Shown here one piece after another: positions 10,992 to 22,918 of a stretch of DNA of 64,000 bases (positions are counted from its first letter, which is position 1; each line of letters begins with the position of its first letter). The notes beneath the pieces are model-generated. The model did not search any database. It worked only from the letters and a program-made list of their open reading frames with translations, and had not been told where the DNA came from. Made by a program: the position numbers and the translations under genes. Source of the stretch: Aphrocallistes beatrix (lineage: Eukaryota > Porifera > Hexactinellida > Sceptrulophora > Aphrocallistidae); assembly GCA_963281255.1 (NCBI GenBank), contig OY725494.1, forward strand, positions 2,555,934 to 2,619,933, given 5' to 3'.

Positions 10992-12244
10992 TAGAACCTC
11001 TATAAGTGGGGTCTCTATATGTGGGGGGACCTCTATAAGTGGGGCAATTTTTTGACATCTTTGCTCATTTCCATACAGATAAACCTCCATAAGTGGGGAA
11101 GTGCCATTATGCGGGGAATGGTGGTGACTTTTAGGCTAATAATACCTCACGACACTAAGATTAACCTCTATATGTGGGGAATATGATAGGAGTTTTTCTA
11201 TGCGAAATTGGATATTAATCAAAACAACCGTTCACAGATGAATCGGAACTTGGGATTGTGCTATACCATTTGCTGGAAATTTCGTGCCTCACAAATCAAC
11301 CCTTTCTCATATCATTAAGGCCCCCATACACGATGCAACTTTGTTGCATGCAAATGTTGCACGCAACAAAGTTGCATGCAACCTTTCAACTCACACGATG
11401 CAACATGTTGCTTGCAACAATGTTGCATGCAACAATTTTTCGAGGAGCATTGTTGCATGCAACATTTTAACTCACACGATGCAACAAGTTGCTTGCAACA
11501 ATTTTCCGTGGAGCATAGTTTCATGCAATATTGTTGCCTGAATTTTGTGCTTATTTAATAATTTTGATTCTATATACCTATTTGTGGAATCTTTTGTTTA
11601 AATTGAACTAATTACATCAAATTTATTCTGCATTTTTACATAATGGTAAAAAAACGTATCGTCGTACCTGTCATTGCCCTCGCCCTTTTGAGAAAGCAAT
11701 CAAGAAAAGCAAGCAGACTTTCTATTGTCTATTTTAATGGCTTGATCGTATTTTTGATAATGATTATCGTTATCGTTATCGTAATAATTAATACAATTTT
11801 GATGCAGAATGTTGCATGAAAATAGAACATGTTCTATTTCCATGCAACAGGTTGCATGCAACATTGTTGCATGCAATACTCGACATACACGATGCAACTT
11901 TGTTTCATGCAACATTTGTTTCATGCAAAATACTACCATACACGATGCAACATTGTTGCATGCAAAAATGTTGCATGAAATTTTAATATACACGATGCAA
12001 CTTTGTTGCATTTGCATGCAACAAAGTTGCATCGTGTATGGGGGCCTTTACACCCTTAATAAACCATTAAAAAATCGTAAGAAAGTAATAATAAATTTTA
12101 GGGAAAGTAGAATAGAGAATTATCATAGTAATACTAAGGCAAGCTTGTTTTATGGGAATATTACAATTGGAATCATAAGTGGGGAATGAGGGAGTATCAT
12201 CATGCTAGCCGGCCCAACCTCCCCCACTTATAGAGGTTCTACTG
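10989..12244. mobile_element. pogo/Tigger-like element, TA target
   Basis: The terminal inverted repeats CAGTAGAACCTCTATAAGTG face each other at 10989 and 12244, each flanked by TA. Further CTCTATAAGTGGGG-type subrepeats lie inside the left end. There is no transposase. The paralogous site at about 61160-61185 lacks it. A Harbinger-like element occupies its middle. Confidence 0.85.
11318..12047. mobile_element. PIF/Harbinger-like MITE built of GTTGCATGCAAC arrays
   Basis: The inverted termini AGGCCCCCATACACGATGCA are flanked by tta on both sides, the 3-bp target typical of Harbinger elements. Both arms hold repeated ACACGATGCAAC and TTGCATGCAAC units. The short ORFs rich in Met, Cys, Asn and His across this region are products of the array, not genes. 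Confidence 0.8.
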
Positions 12245-12562
12245 TATACAATAATCGAGTTTTAATCAAGTTTTAAGTAAGGATGTGTATGTATATTCAT
12301 ATACCCCACATATGATGCAAATATCATCAAAAAATGATGATTCATCACTCTGTTATGACGTCATCATTACGCATCAACATTTTAATAATTGACAAATTTG
12401 GTGATTTTTCGTGCGATATCGATTACAACAGTAGGACAGACTTATTTAGGGATGCATTATCCCTTATAATTAATCAATGTGACCCCAGGCGCCCAAAGGG
12501 CGCCTCCGGCGGACACAAAGTGTCCGACAGCCGCGCAGGGCAAGCAAGCGAAACGCGCTTGT
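12245..12562 (+). repeat. Family-A repeat, 3' half
   Basis: It matches family A from the atgatgcaaatatcatc region to the 3' hairpin (gcgcttgta). It is the inverted counterpart of 60835-61170 within the B/D segmental duplication. Confidence 0.7.
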
Positions 12563-12680
12563 ATATACTAAGTCTGATGATAAATATAAATATACATTAA
12601 CCATTAAAAGATTGTTAAGACTAACTGTTAATGTTTTCCTCTACCCCTACAAGGTTAGCTCTAATACCCCAGGATAACTC

Positions 12681-13484
12681 CTACAAACTTCCTTGTAGGC
12701 TGCGGATGATAACATCATGGCAACAAACGCGAGGAGGGGTGCTTAGCAGGAAAAGAATTGCCTCTGAAATATCTCCTGCTTCTAGGCAACTGTTTTCTTT
12801 GAATTGTTGACTATAAAACGCCTCGGCTTTTTCCTTATCTTTGATTTGTCGTTCTACAATTTCAGTGTATACGAGTCCAGGTGAAACTTGGCTAATTTTA
12901 ATGTTTGATTTGATCTCTCTCAATTCCTGTCGCGTTCCTTCAGTAATTGTGGTAACGGCAAATTTAGTGGCCGAATAGAAATGCGAATTGCTGACACTTG
13001 GTACAATATGGCCACCGATACTAGATATGTTAAATATATACTCTAAGTCAGCTTTTCTGGCCTTGTGATTTTGAAAGAACTCCCTTATGCAAATGCAAAC
13101 GCCTAGCACATTCACATCCAGCATAGACTTCCAGTCCTCTGTTGCACCAGAGAGAATGCTTGCATCATATGACAGCCCTGCGTTATTCACCAGGATGTCG
13201 ACCCCTCCATACTTTTTCTGAGCCATATCAAACATGGACTTAACCTCCTCCTCCTTGCTCACATCACACTTGAAAGCTGTGATCTCTCCGCCCACTTTTC
13301 CGTTCAAGCTCATTCCTGCTTCTTCGATCTTGAGGATGTTCCTGGCACAGCCGATTGTCCTGACTCCATTGGAAGCGAGTACTCGAATTAGATCGAGACC
13401 AATTCCAGCAGATGCACCTGTCACTATGGCTACTTTCCCTATCCATTATTTAGCTATTTTGGTTTCCGTGCTCACAGTTTCCAT
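12681..13484 (-). pseudogene. SDR copy B (DHRS11-like), nonsense at codon 13
   Basis: The original ATG (13484-13482) is preserved, but codon 13 is TAA (13448-13446) where copies A, C and D have GAA. Translation could restart only at an internal Met after much of the first beta strand. The rest stays open with TGASAGIG, NNAG and YSATK intact, so the lesion looks recent. It shares SYDASILSG and IFNISSIGGH with copy D but not with A or C, and the C-terminus is GSL rather than ET, so B and D are sister copies. Their surroundings are also an inverted duplication. Confidence 0.88.
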
Positions 13485-13593
13485 CTTTACTTATCAAGCA
13501 ATCTGAACAGTTTAAATAAAATGAATTAATTACTATGTATCTTGATATTTGAATTCAGTAATTGCAACGAATTGAATATTTAAACTTACAATA

Positions 13594-14470
13594 CAGTAAA
13601 CCCTCGATTATCCAAACACCTTGGAAAATTATTCCCGGATAAGTGTTCGGATATGTGAAATAACGAAAATTTACTGGAAAGTTAGTAAAACATTAAAAAA
13701 AAGGAATTTGTCAGATAAAATGAGTATTTTTTGTCTGCTTCAGTTGAGAATATCTTTCTTTGCAGCTAATTCCCTTAAAGAGGACAATAAGCAAATTATA
13801 ATACAAGGCTTCAGGTTGATCCTCCAACCACGTTAAACATTTGCTAAACATGTCTACTACCTCCTTATTACATATTATGGTAGGATAAGAGTTAATAAAT
13901 GGTTGGGAGAATAAACTGGCTTAGACGTAATCAGGAAATATTGAAAATGTTTTATTGAGACAGGACTTGTTACGTATAATGCTCGTATCCTTACTATTAG
14001 AACTCGATTAATCTATCTATATAAATAGTGTGTACGTATATATAAGCGCGCTTCGCTTGCCAAAATCACCAAAATTGTCAATTTTTAAAATTTTTGTGGC
14101 GTAATGATGACGTCATAACAGAGTGATGAGTCATCATTTTTTGATGATAGTTGCAACATATGTGAGGTATATTAATATACACATTCTATAAAGCCTGCAG
14201 GGCGCCTCCGGTGGACAGTGTCCGCCAGCTGCGCAGCTCAAGCAAGCGAAGCGCGCTTGTAAATAAATTGCAAATCTAACGTCAATTGTATTTAAATTGT
14301 ATTTAGTAAAGAATCATCATAATATGTTTTAAATATTTTTATTTATAATGGTTTTCTATAAATTACAATTTAAGAACTTTTCGGATAAGTGAAATAAGGA
14401 TTTAACCAAAAAGTTTAAAAGAGTAGAGCGAGGCTAAGACTCGACTGTTCGGATAATCGAGGTTTTACTG
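13594..14470. mobile_element. Tigger-like element with nested repeat
   Basis: The left end is CAGTAAACCCTCGATTATCC after TA; the right end is the inverted CAGTAAAACCTCGATTATCC. The right target TA is not preserved. A family-A fragment (about 14043-14258) is embedded. The left part also occurs inverted at about 59390-59803. Confidence 0.7.
14043..14258 (+). repeat. Family-A fragment with hairpins at both ends
   Basis: It starts with an inverted 3' hairpin (aagcgcgcttcgcttgcc), then runs into plus-oriented family-A sequence and ends with the regular 3' hairpin at 14258. It is an internally deleted or rearranged copy. Confidence 0.6.
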
Positions 14471-14574
14471 ACTACTTGTATATGTTGAAATCATGTGATA
14501 AGTAAATTTCTTGCATCGTATATGCTTGAGGTTATTGGAGATGAGATAAACTTTCAGATTCCTGCTAAAATTTT

Positions 14575-15845
14575 ATTGTCCCCTTATAGATGGTTTTCCT
14601 ATCAAGTCATTTAATGTCAAGCATCCGACCTATCTAATACCTTGCTTGAAACCTATGTCGGATGAAAACCAAATTCATCGTGTGTAGTTGATTAATTTTT
14701 GGATATTTCAAGCTAGATAGCTTCGCACTGTTAAATTAGAACATGATTTATAGACTCTAGTCACTGTGACTTTTTGATTATAACTCAACATGCAACTCAT
14801 TTACTCAATTCAGTGCCACTAGGTAGATAATAAATTCTGAAACAAGTTCCATCAGGAATTTTCTTCAATCCTAGTTTTATTAATGATTCATATATCCAAA
14901 TTGAATTTATAACCTTAAATCTCGAATAAAGTACTGGGATTTTATTGAATCCCGAAATTGATATCCAAACCCAAGGATTCAATCCCAAAAGAAAATATAT
15001 CGGGATCCTGGGATTGAAAACCCTACACTCAAAGAATAAATTCCAAAGTTTGCTCAATAAAATCGGTTATTAGAATGCAATTTATTATAAATTTAAACAA
15101 ATCAGTGCAAAGCAAATGCTTACTAAAAAGAGAGGAATAAATTTTGATCGATATGGTTAAAAATATAAAAAATATATACCAGCTTACTTCTTGTTCTCAG
15201 TATGTAGCTACCATCATGCCACCCCACAAAGACGCCGCGATACCAAGTATTATAGTCCAGCACTGTGAAAATTATTGTAATAATAATAATTGTGCCGTAT
15301 GATATTCAGTATTGTTTATGTGGATGTTAAATATTTTTAGTAATTTATAGAATTCAGATGGATTTGAGAGAGTCTGCATGATAGATTATATCGAACTTGT
15401 AGCAGTAACATGAGCTACTGTTTAATGGAAAGATAAAAACTGTCGCTTAAGCAAATTTCTTCTTAGTGCAATAGTCAGGTGCACTCAACTTTACTTCTAA
15501 TTCCCAACACCTCTACCACAAAGTCTGAGTTCAGATTATTGACCTCGATTCTGAAACTGAACTGAGGAGGGTGGAGCTATCTCTAATATAATCTTCCTTC
15601 ATTCAAGTTAAGTTATTTAGTTATTCTGTATCTTCCAGTTACCTCCTCCTACTTGTTATCTAATTGTCTGAATTGGACTAACATGATTCCGGATCAAATA
15701 GAATGATATTAGGAGTTACAGATAAGTACAATCTTAACCATTATTGGCAGTCGACGGTGTATTTTAATTTTTCATTCATAATTATGTATACATAAATGCA
15801 TGTACTTGTATATGTATGTATACGTGTATGTGCAGGATACAAATT
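14575..15845. repeat. Duplicated repeat block, copy 1
   Basis: A non-coding block of about 1.27 kb shared with 19949-21415 and, inverted, with about 56112-57075. It includes a cluster of GGGATTNAATCC motifs (14930-15030). This copy lacks the family-A insertion found in the other two copies and lacks the hAT MITE of copy 2. No gene is seen. Confidence 0.75.
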
Positions 15846-15892
15846 TCTATCTAAAATATATAATGAAACTTATTATTGCACATATACATCTT

Positions 15893-16890
15893 ATATATTA
15901 AAATCCTAGGATTTTTTGTTTGTTTGTTTGTTTGTTTGTTTGTCCGAATTGATTGAAGAATTGGCAAGTCGTAGAGATGTGAAAATTGGCATGTAGGTTC
16001 CAAATGATGAATCTACGATTAAGTTCTAAGATCTAAGCGAAATTTTCACACCTCTGCAAAAAAAATGGAAAACAATTTTTCACACCTTTTCTATACAATA
16101 CTATGTACGGCTTCACTCTCACAATAGAAATCATTATACGACAATATTGTAGGCTGTAATTGTAATTAATACTTCAAAGCAATAAGTTTTATAAATGTCT
16201 CAATTATATATTATAGTGTATGGCAGTTAAAAAGGTTATTTGTATATTTTCACACCTTTATATACATATTTTCACACGATTTGACGAATTTTGAAATTTA
16301 TGCTAGAAACTAGCTTCCAACGGTTGACATGGGGTTTTTAGGGGTGTAGATTTCGAATATCATATTTTCAGATCAATGTGATAAATTATTTGTTTACTTT
16401 TGTTTACATTAGATACATAAAGTAAACAAATTACAAAAATAGGTTAGAAACTAGCTTTCAACGGTTGACATGGGGTTTTCAGGGGTGTAGATTTCGAATA
16501 TCATATTTTCAGATCGATGTGATAAATTATTTGTTTACTTTTGTTTACAATAGATACATAAAGTAAACAAATTACAAAAATAGGTTATAAACTAGCTTTC
16601 AACGGTTGACATGGGGTTTTCAGGGGTGTAGATTTCGAATATCATATTTTCAGATCGATGTGATAAATTATTTGTTTACTTTTGTTTACAATAGATACAT
16701 AAAGTAAACAAATTGCAAAAATAGGTTATAAACTAGCTTTCAACGGTTGACCTTTGTTTACAATATATATATAAAGGAAAAAAATTCCCGAAATAGTTTA
16801 GATTGAGTAATTCCAGGCGCCCACAGAGCGACTCTGCGGACACGTAGTGTCCGCAAGCCGCGCAGCTCAAGCAAGCGAAGCGCGCTTGTA
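15893..16890 (+). repeat. Family-B rolling-circle-like repeat, full length
   Basis: The 5' end carries a (GTTT)n run followed by gtccgaattgattgaagaat; the 3' end is the GC-rich module (gcggacacgtagtgtccgc) and terminal hairpin aagcgaagcgcgcttgta. These termini resemble those of family A although the interiors are unrelated. The hairpin-ended, capturing, target-repeat-free organisation resembles Helitron/Helentron non-autonomous elements. No Rep/helicase gene is in the window. Confidence 0.65.
16305..16760 (+). repeat. Internal tandem array, about 140-bp units
   Basis: About 3.3 units of a 139-142 bp sequence, each starting near tagctttcaacggttgacat and containing tttgtttacttttgtttaca. Other family-B copies have one or two units; inverted units also occur at 21410-21780. 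Confidence 0.85.
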
Positions 16891-17017
16891 TAGATATAAT
16901 ATCCGTTATTTTTTTGTCACATGAAAATAAGCTGGATTATTTTAATATATTTTTATATCCCAATTACCTATATTTCTCAATTATTTGAATTGGTGGATCA
17001 TACGTATATGTTTGCAT

Positions 17018-17428
17018 CAAGGTGGCGACCGAATAGTTCATTATTCGGTTAGACCAAATACTATTTGGCAAATAGTTGAAATTCGGTTGGGAGCCGAATA
17101 TCAGTATTCGCATTCGGTTGAAGTAACCGAAAATTATCAGTATTCGTATTCGGTTAGGGAATATTCATGAATATTTATATCCTGTTCAATCGTTTTCAAC
17201 CTTGGCTATAATATATTTTCTAACTAATTTATCTATCATATCCAGTCACTCTGTAAAGTAGGTCAACATACAGTATAACAATTCACAGTCCTCTATTAAT
17301 TAAAGATTATTTATTTCAGCCCCTGTATTAGTATTTATGAAGCACCCGAATATTATCAGTATTCGTATTCGGTTATGGAACTATGTATTCATGAATACTG
17401 ATATTCAGTTCAATCGGATTCAACCTTT
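17018..17428. mobile_element. hAT-like MITE, 8-bp duplication gtttgcat
   Basis: Imperfect termini CAAGGTGGCGACCGAAT and, inverted, AAAGGTTGAATCCGATTG, flanked by gtttgcat at 17010-17017 and 17429-17436. The inside repeats TCAGTATTCGTATTCGGTT. A relative lies at 21872-22058. Confidence 0.7.
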
Positions 17429-17633
17429 GTTTGCATACTTAAAAAATTCCATATTTAAATTACATAAGTGTTTATTTTCTCAATATTAGCAACAAAAAGG
17501 ATGATGTGTATAGTTTCACACCTTGATAGACATATTTTCATTTTGCCATTTTGAGGAATTTAACAGTATGCTAGAAACCTGATCTCAACGGTTGATCGAG
17601 GGTTTTTATTTTTATGGGTGTAGATTTCGAATA

Positions 17634-18160
17634 TTTTATTTAAAATAAAGTGAAGGCGCTTGTATTATATACACTGACAGGCAAAGAATTTGTAACGCTT
17701 AGTAAGAATTTTATGCATGATATCATTGGAAAAATAAACTAGTATTTAAGAACGATGCTCAAAATATTCTAGATATTTTCGCCGTGTCTAGAAATCTAGA
17801 AAATATGAAATCACAATGAAAATTCCCACGAATCAACAATATATAAAAAAATGGCCTAGAAATTATAATGCAAATATGTATTTATCTTGTCGTATTGTAG
17901 TGGATCATGGTTTGCTAGTGCTTAGACAAAAACGCGCCTTTCTAAATGTAACCTACATTCAACTTCAACACCAACACAATACATTGATTCGGTTTACTTA
18001 GAAATTACGATCTATGAGTCTACGTATACATGCTACAAGTACATATATACTAAGTCTGATGGTAAATATAAATTTACATTAACCATTAAAATACTGTTAA
18101 GACTAACGGTTAATGTTTTCCTATACCTCTACAAGGTTAGTTCTAATACCCTAAGGTATC
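17634..18160. repeat. 3' flank of SDR gene C, segmental duplicate of 2440-5800
   Basis: Uninterrupted counterpart of the SDR gene A flank. It lacks both the hAT MITE (2702-3514) and the P-like element (3683-5694), so it supplies their empty sites. There is no gene. Confidence 0.8.
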
Positions 18161-18162
18161 TA

Positions 18163-18963
18163 CTAGGTTTCTTGTAGGCTGCGGATGATAACCTCATGGC
18201 AACAAACGCGAGGAGGGGTGCTTAGCAGGAAAAGAATTGCCTCTGAAATATCTCCTGCTTCTAGGCAACTGTTTTCTTTGAATTTCTGACTATAAATCGC
18301 CTCGGCTTTTTCCTTATCTTTGAGATGTCGTTCTACAATTTCAGTGTATACGAGTCCAGGTGAAACTTGGCTAATTTTAATGTTTGATTTGATCTCTCTC
18401 AATTCCTGTCGCGTTCCTTCAGTAATTGCGGTAACGGCAAATTTTGTGGCCGAATAGATATGCAAACTGCTGACACTTGGTACAAAATGGCCACTGATAC
18501 TAGATATGTTAATTATATACCCCAAGTCAGCTTTTCTAGCCTTGTGATGTTGAAAGAACTCCCTTATGCAAATGCAAACGGCTAGCACATTCACATCCAG
18601 CATAGACTTCCAGTCCTCTGTTGCACCAGAGAGAATACCTACACCATGTGCCACTCCTGCGTTATTCACCAGGATGTCGACCCCTCCATACTTTTTCTGA
18701 GCCATATCAAACATGGACTTAACCTCCTCCTCCTTGCTCACATCACACTTGAAAGCTGTGATCTCTCCGCCCACTTTTCCGTTCAAGCTCATTCCTGCTT
18801 CTTCGATCTTGAGGATGTTCCTGGCACAGCCGATTGTCCTGACTCCATTGGAAGCTAGTACTCGAATTAGATCGAGGCCAATTCCAGCAGATGCACCTGT
18901 CACTATGGCTACTTTCCCTATCCATTCTTTAGCTATTTTGGTTTCCGTGCTCACAGTTTCCAT
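18163..18963 (-). CDS. Short-chain dehydrogenase/reductase, copy C (DHRS11-like)
   Basis: Intact intronless ORF of 266 residues, near-identical to copy A. TGASAGIG (22-29), NNAG (100-103), YSATK (170-174) and the serine of INISSI are all present. Differences from copy A cluster around residues 104-112 (VAHGVGILSG instead of LLYGASILSG), beside the active-site NNAG, and at 150-160. This could shift substrate preference, but that is inference. The expected role is cytosolic NAD(P)H-dependent carbonyl or alcohol redox chemistry. The 5' and 3' flanks match those of copy A, so a block including flanks was duplicated about 12.4 kb apart in the same orientation. Confidence 0.93.
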   Translation of the reverse strand: METVSTETKIAKEWIGKVAIVTGASAGIGLDLIRVLASNGVRTIGCARNILKIEEAGMSLNGKVGGEITAFKCDVSKEEEVKSMFDMAQKKYGGVDILVNNAGVAHGVGILSGATEDWKSMLDVNVLAVCICIREFFQHHKARKADLGYIINISSISGHFVPSVSSLHIYSATKFAVTAITEGTRQELREIKSNIKISQVSPGLVYTEIVERHLKDKEKAEAIYSQKFKENSCLEAGDISEAILFLLSTPPRVCCHEVIIRSLQET

Positions 18964-19089
18964 CTTTACTTATCAAGCAATCTGAACAGTTTGAATAAAA
19001 TGAACCAACTCAACAATATCTTAAAAATATTAGAGCATTAATTACTACGCATATCTTGATATTTGAATTCAGTAATTGCAGCGAATTGA

Positions 19090-19680
19090 ATATTGAAAAA
19101 TGTCGGTCGACAGACCGATTGTGCAGCTCAGGAAGTGGCTCGAAGCAATGTGAAATGCGAATATCAGAATACTATATTATGGCATTCTATGTGTGAAATT
19201 TGGATTCTACACATAGTTAGCCGTTGGCAGCTCGCTTTTAGCTCAAAATTAAAAAATTCAAAAGGTGTGAAAGTATGTATATATACATATGCTAATAACT
19301 CATAAAATATTGACATTATTACTTTTAAAATGTGAAAATCGGATTCCACATATTAAAAATACCCTAGATTAGCCGTTGAGAACTCGCTTTTTAACTCAAA
19401 ATATAATATTTTCAAAAGGTGTGAAAATATGTATATAGACTTATGTAATAACTCATAGCATTCACATATTATCATTTTCAAAATGCGAAAATCGGAATCT
19501 ACATATTAAAGTATCCTATATTAGCCGTTGAGAAATCGCTTTTAGCTCAATATAAGAATTTTTCAAAAAGTGTAAAAATATGTATATATAAATATGTTAA
19601 TAACTCATAAAATATTCATATTATTACTTTCAAAGTGCGAAAATCGGATCCTACATGATGAAATACCCTAAATCATATAT
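19090..19680 (+). repeat. Family-C repeat with three or more 150-bp tandem units
   Basis: It starts with tgtcggtcgacagaccgat, then has units of about 150 bp, each carrying aaggtgtgaaaatatgtatat, a run of ataactcataaaatattca and a ccctanattagccgttgaga element. An inverted copy is at 62880-63380, and partial copies are at 7780-8000, 37440-37770 and 58330-58470. Confidence 0.75.
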
Positions 19681-19697
19681 ATATCTATATATATATA

Positions 19698-19945
19698 TGT
19701 AACGAATTGATTGAAGAAACTGCCAGGAGGAGAAAGCTGATTTTTGGCATGTGGGAGTCTTTTGGCTATGGCTCCACTAAGTTCTGAGCTCAGAGCAAAA
19801 TGTCAACTCATCATGGAATTATGACGTCATTGTCACATTTTTAAAAGTTAAGCAATACAGTTATTCGAGCATAACTCAACCATTATAGGAGATAGAAGGC
19901 TGAAATTTTAATAGAATCTGTATACTAACATACCTCACATATGAT
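19698..19945 (+). repeat. Family-A repeat, 5' half
   Basis: It begins TGTAACGAATTGATTGAAGA after a TA microsatellite and runs to the tacctcacatatgatgca region, where it joins the duplicated block. Confidence 0.7.
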
Positions 19946-19948
19946 GCA

Positions 19949-21415
19949 CCAAGCTAGATAGCTTCGCACTGTTAAATTAGAACGTGATTTATAGACTCTA
20001 TTCACTTTGACTTTTTGATTATAACTCAACATGCAACTCATTTAATCAACTCAAAATTCGGTGGTTTTTCGTGCGATATCGATTATAACAGTATGACAGA
20101 CATATTTAGAGATATTATTTCCCTTATAATTTATCAATGTGACTCCAGGCGCCCAAAGGGCGCCTCCGGCGGACACAAAGTGTCCGCCAGCCGCGAAACG
20201 CAAGCAAGCGAAGCGCTCTTGTAAGATATCAAAACTGTAAACCTATGTAATCAGGATTCCTGGGATTTTATTGAATCCCGAAATTGATAGCCAAACCCCA
20301 GGATTCAATCCCAAAAGAAAATATATCGGGATCCTGGGATTGAAAACCCTACACTCAAAGAATAAATTCCAATGTTTGCTCAATAAAATCGGTTATTAGA
20401 ATGCAATTTATTATAGATTTAAACAAATCAGTGCAAAGCAAATGCTTACTAAAAAGAGGGGAATAAATTTTGATCGATAGGGTCAAAAATATAAAAATAT
20501 ATACCAGCTTACTTCTTGTTCTCAGTATGTAGCTACCATCATGACATCCCACAAAGACGCCGCGATACCAAGTATTATAGTCCAGCAGAGTGAAAATTAT
20601 TGTAATAATAATAATTGTGCCGTATGATATTCAGTATTGTTTATGTGGATGTTAAATATTATCAGTAATTTATAGAATTCAGATGGATTTGAGAGAGTTT
20701 GCATGATAGTTCTATCAAACTTGTAGCTGCAACATGAGCTGTTTAATTGAAAGATAATAAACTGTCGCTTCAGCAAATTCTTCTTTGTGCAATAGTCAGG
20801 TGCACTCAACTTTACTTCTAATTCCCAATATCTCCACCACAAAGTCTGAGTTCGGATTATTGACCTCGATTCTGAAACTGAACTGAGGAGGGTGAAGCTA
20901 TCTCTAATCTAATATTCCTTCATTCAAGTTAAGTTATTTAGTTATTCTGTATCTTCCAGTTACCTCCTCCTACTTGTTATCTAATTGTCCGAATTGGACT
21001 AATCATGATTCCGGATCAAATAGAATGATATTAAGAGTTACAGATAAGTACAATCTTAACCATTATTGGCAATCGACGGTATTTTTAAATTTTTCATTCA
21101 TAATTATGTATACATAAATGCATGTACTTGTATATGTATGTATACGTGTATGCAGGCTTTCATCCAGGCGTACTGGGCGCGCCTAGAGGCGCGTATTTGA
21201 TCCCATGGATCATAATTAGGCGTATTATTTTTTGGGGCTAGGCGCGCAGCATACGCCTACTTAGGCGCGTGGCATAAAACATATATAAAAATGCTATATA
21301 AAAATTAGTCTAGGCGCGTAGAAAAATGGTGACGTCCAATTAGGCGTATGACCTTGGAAAGCTGGATGAAACCCTGCGTGTATGTGCAGGATATAAATTT
21401 TCTATCTAGAACAAG
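19949..21415. repeat. Duplicated repeat block, copy 2 (with family-A and hAT insertions)
   Basis: Paralogue of 14575-15845. It contains an extra family-A 3' part (about 20050-20222), also present in copy 3, and a hAT MITE at 21153-21376 that the other copies lack. No gene is seen. Confidence 0.75.
21153..21376. mobile_element. hAT MITE (224 bp), exact 8-bp duplication
   Basis: The ends are CAGGCTTTCATCCAGGCGTA and, inverted, CAGGGTTTCATCCAGCTTTC. The duplication cgtgtatg is exact (21145-21152 and 21377-21384). The paralogous site at about 15820 has a single cgtgtatg. The inside is full of TAGGCGCG units. Confidence 0.93.
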
Positions 21416-21780
21416 CGCGTGATTTGTTTACTTTATGTATCTATTGTAACCAAAAGTACACAAATAATTTATTATATAGACCTGAAAATATGATATTCGA
21501 ACTCTACACCCCTGAAAACCCCATGTCAACCGTTGAAAGTTAGTTTCTAGCTTATTTTTGTGATTTGTTTACTTTGTGTATCTATTGCAAACAAAAGTAA
21601 ACATATTATTTGTCATATTTACTCGAAAATACGATATTCGAAATCTACACCTCCAAAACCTCATGTCAACCGTTGAAAGCAAGTTTCTAGTATATTTATG
21701 AGATTTGTTTAATTTTTTTATCTATTATAAATTATTTGTTTACAATAGTTGCATAAAGTAAACAAATCACAAAAAAAACA
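21410..21780 (-). repeat. Family-B internal units, inverted
   Basis: Two or more units of the 140-bp family-B array in reverse orientation (ccatgtcaaccgttgaaag twice), without the terminal modules. Confidence 0.7.
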
Positions 21781-21871
21781 AAAAATTCTTAGAAATATCA
21801 TCGCGCAATGGATATGATTCATTTCTTTGTTAAAAGGGAGCTAGATTTTATTGATCCAGATTAATTTAATG

Positions 21872-22058
21872 CAAGGTTGAAACCGAATATATCAATATTC
21901 GGTTAGACCAAATACTATTTGTCAAAAGGTTGATATATTCAGGTGAGAACAGAATATCAGTTGCATATTCGTTTGGAGTATTGAATATTATCAGTATTCG
22001 TATTCGGCTCGGGAATATTCATGAATACTTGTAGTCGGTTCAATCGGTTTCAACCTTG
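21872..22058. mobile_element. hAT-like MITE (CAAGGTTGAAACCG ends)
   Basis: Inverted termini CAAGGTTGAAACCGAATA and CAAGGTTGAAACCGATTG, with TATTCGGTT repeats inside. It is related to 17018-17428. No clear target duplication is seen. Confidence 0.55.
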
Positions 22059-22175
22059 GTGATAATATATTTTCTAACAAATTTACCTATCATATCCAGT
22101 CACTTTCTGTAAAATAGGCCACAAACAGTACTATGACAATTTAAGTTCTCTATTAAAGATTATTTCAGCCACGTA

Positions 22176-22916
22176 CAGGGTGGTCCATAAGTAGTGACCT
22201 AATTTTGATTTGCTATCATTTCAAAACGAATAACGGCAACTTAATTTGGTAAAAAGTATTAAATATTATACACTTGGGAGATATAGAATCCATCCTCAAC
22301 AGGGGTCTAGTCATTGATGATGTGCTCTATCCTGCCTCCACGATTTCTGATGGTTTTCTGCATGTTTGATGCTTTCTAGAGACCTAGCAGTCTTTGGAGC
22401 TCCAATTCTTGTCTTACCTGCAACAGTTCCATGCTGCTCAAAGTTCTGAACCATTTTCTTTATCGTCCTGGCAGCAGAAGCAGATTTACTACCATAATTT
22501 CTTTTGTAGGCAACACAAGAGAACAAAGAAGATCATTCACTGATACTATGAAAATAAAGAAGCATGATCAATACTCAACGAGCCTACAAAAGAAATTATG
22601 GTAGTAAATCTGCTTCTGCTGCCAGGACGATAAAGAAAATGGTTCAGAACTTTGAGCAGCATGGAACTGTTGCAGGTAAGACCATAATTGGAGCTCCAAA
22701 GACTGCTAGGTCTCTAGAAAGCATCAAACATGCAGAAAACCATCAGAAATCGTGGAGGCAGGATAGAGCACATCATCAATGACTAAACCCTGTTGAGGAT
22801 GGATTCTATATCTCCCAAGTGTATAATATTTAATACTTTTTACCAAATTAAGTTGCCGTTATTCGTTTTGAAATGATAGCAAATCAAAATTAGGTCATTA
22901 CTTATGGACCACCCTG
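22176..22916. mobile_element. Mariner-type fold-back element with mirrored transposase fragment
   Basis: A 741-bp near-perfect inverted repeat with ends CAGGGTGGTCCATAAGTAGT and its complement, flanked by TA. Each arm is about 340 bp and carries the same coding fragment (minus 22311-22500 and plus 22580-22782). That fragment is a helix-turn-helix of mariner/IS630-type transposases (SARTIKKMVQNFEQHGTVAG). No catalytic DDE/D domain is present, so it is non-autonomous. Confidence 0.9.
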
Positions 22917-22918
22917 TA

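Noticed and set aside
10822..11055. ORF with a long Ile-Tyr repeat
   Set aside because: Translation of the (TA)n microsatellite.
11258..12189. Overlapping ORFs rich in Met, Cys, His and Asn
   Set aside because: They are read-throughs of the GTTGCATGCAAC array on both strands and in several frames; none has conserved start or domain features.
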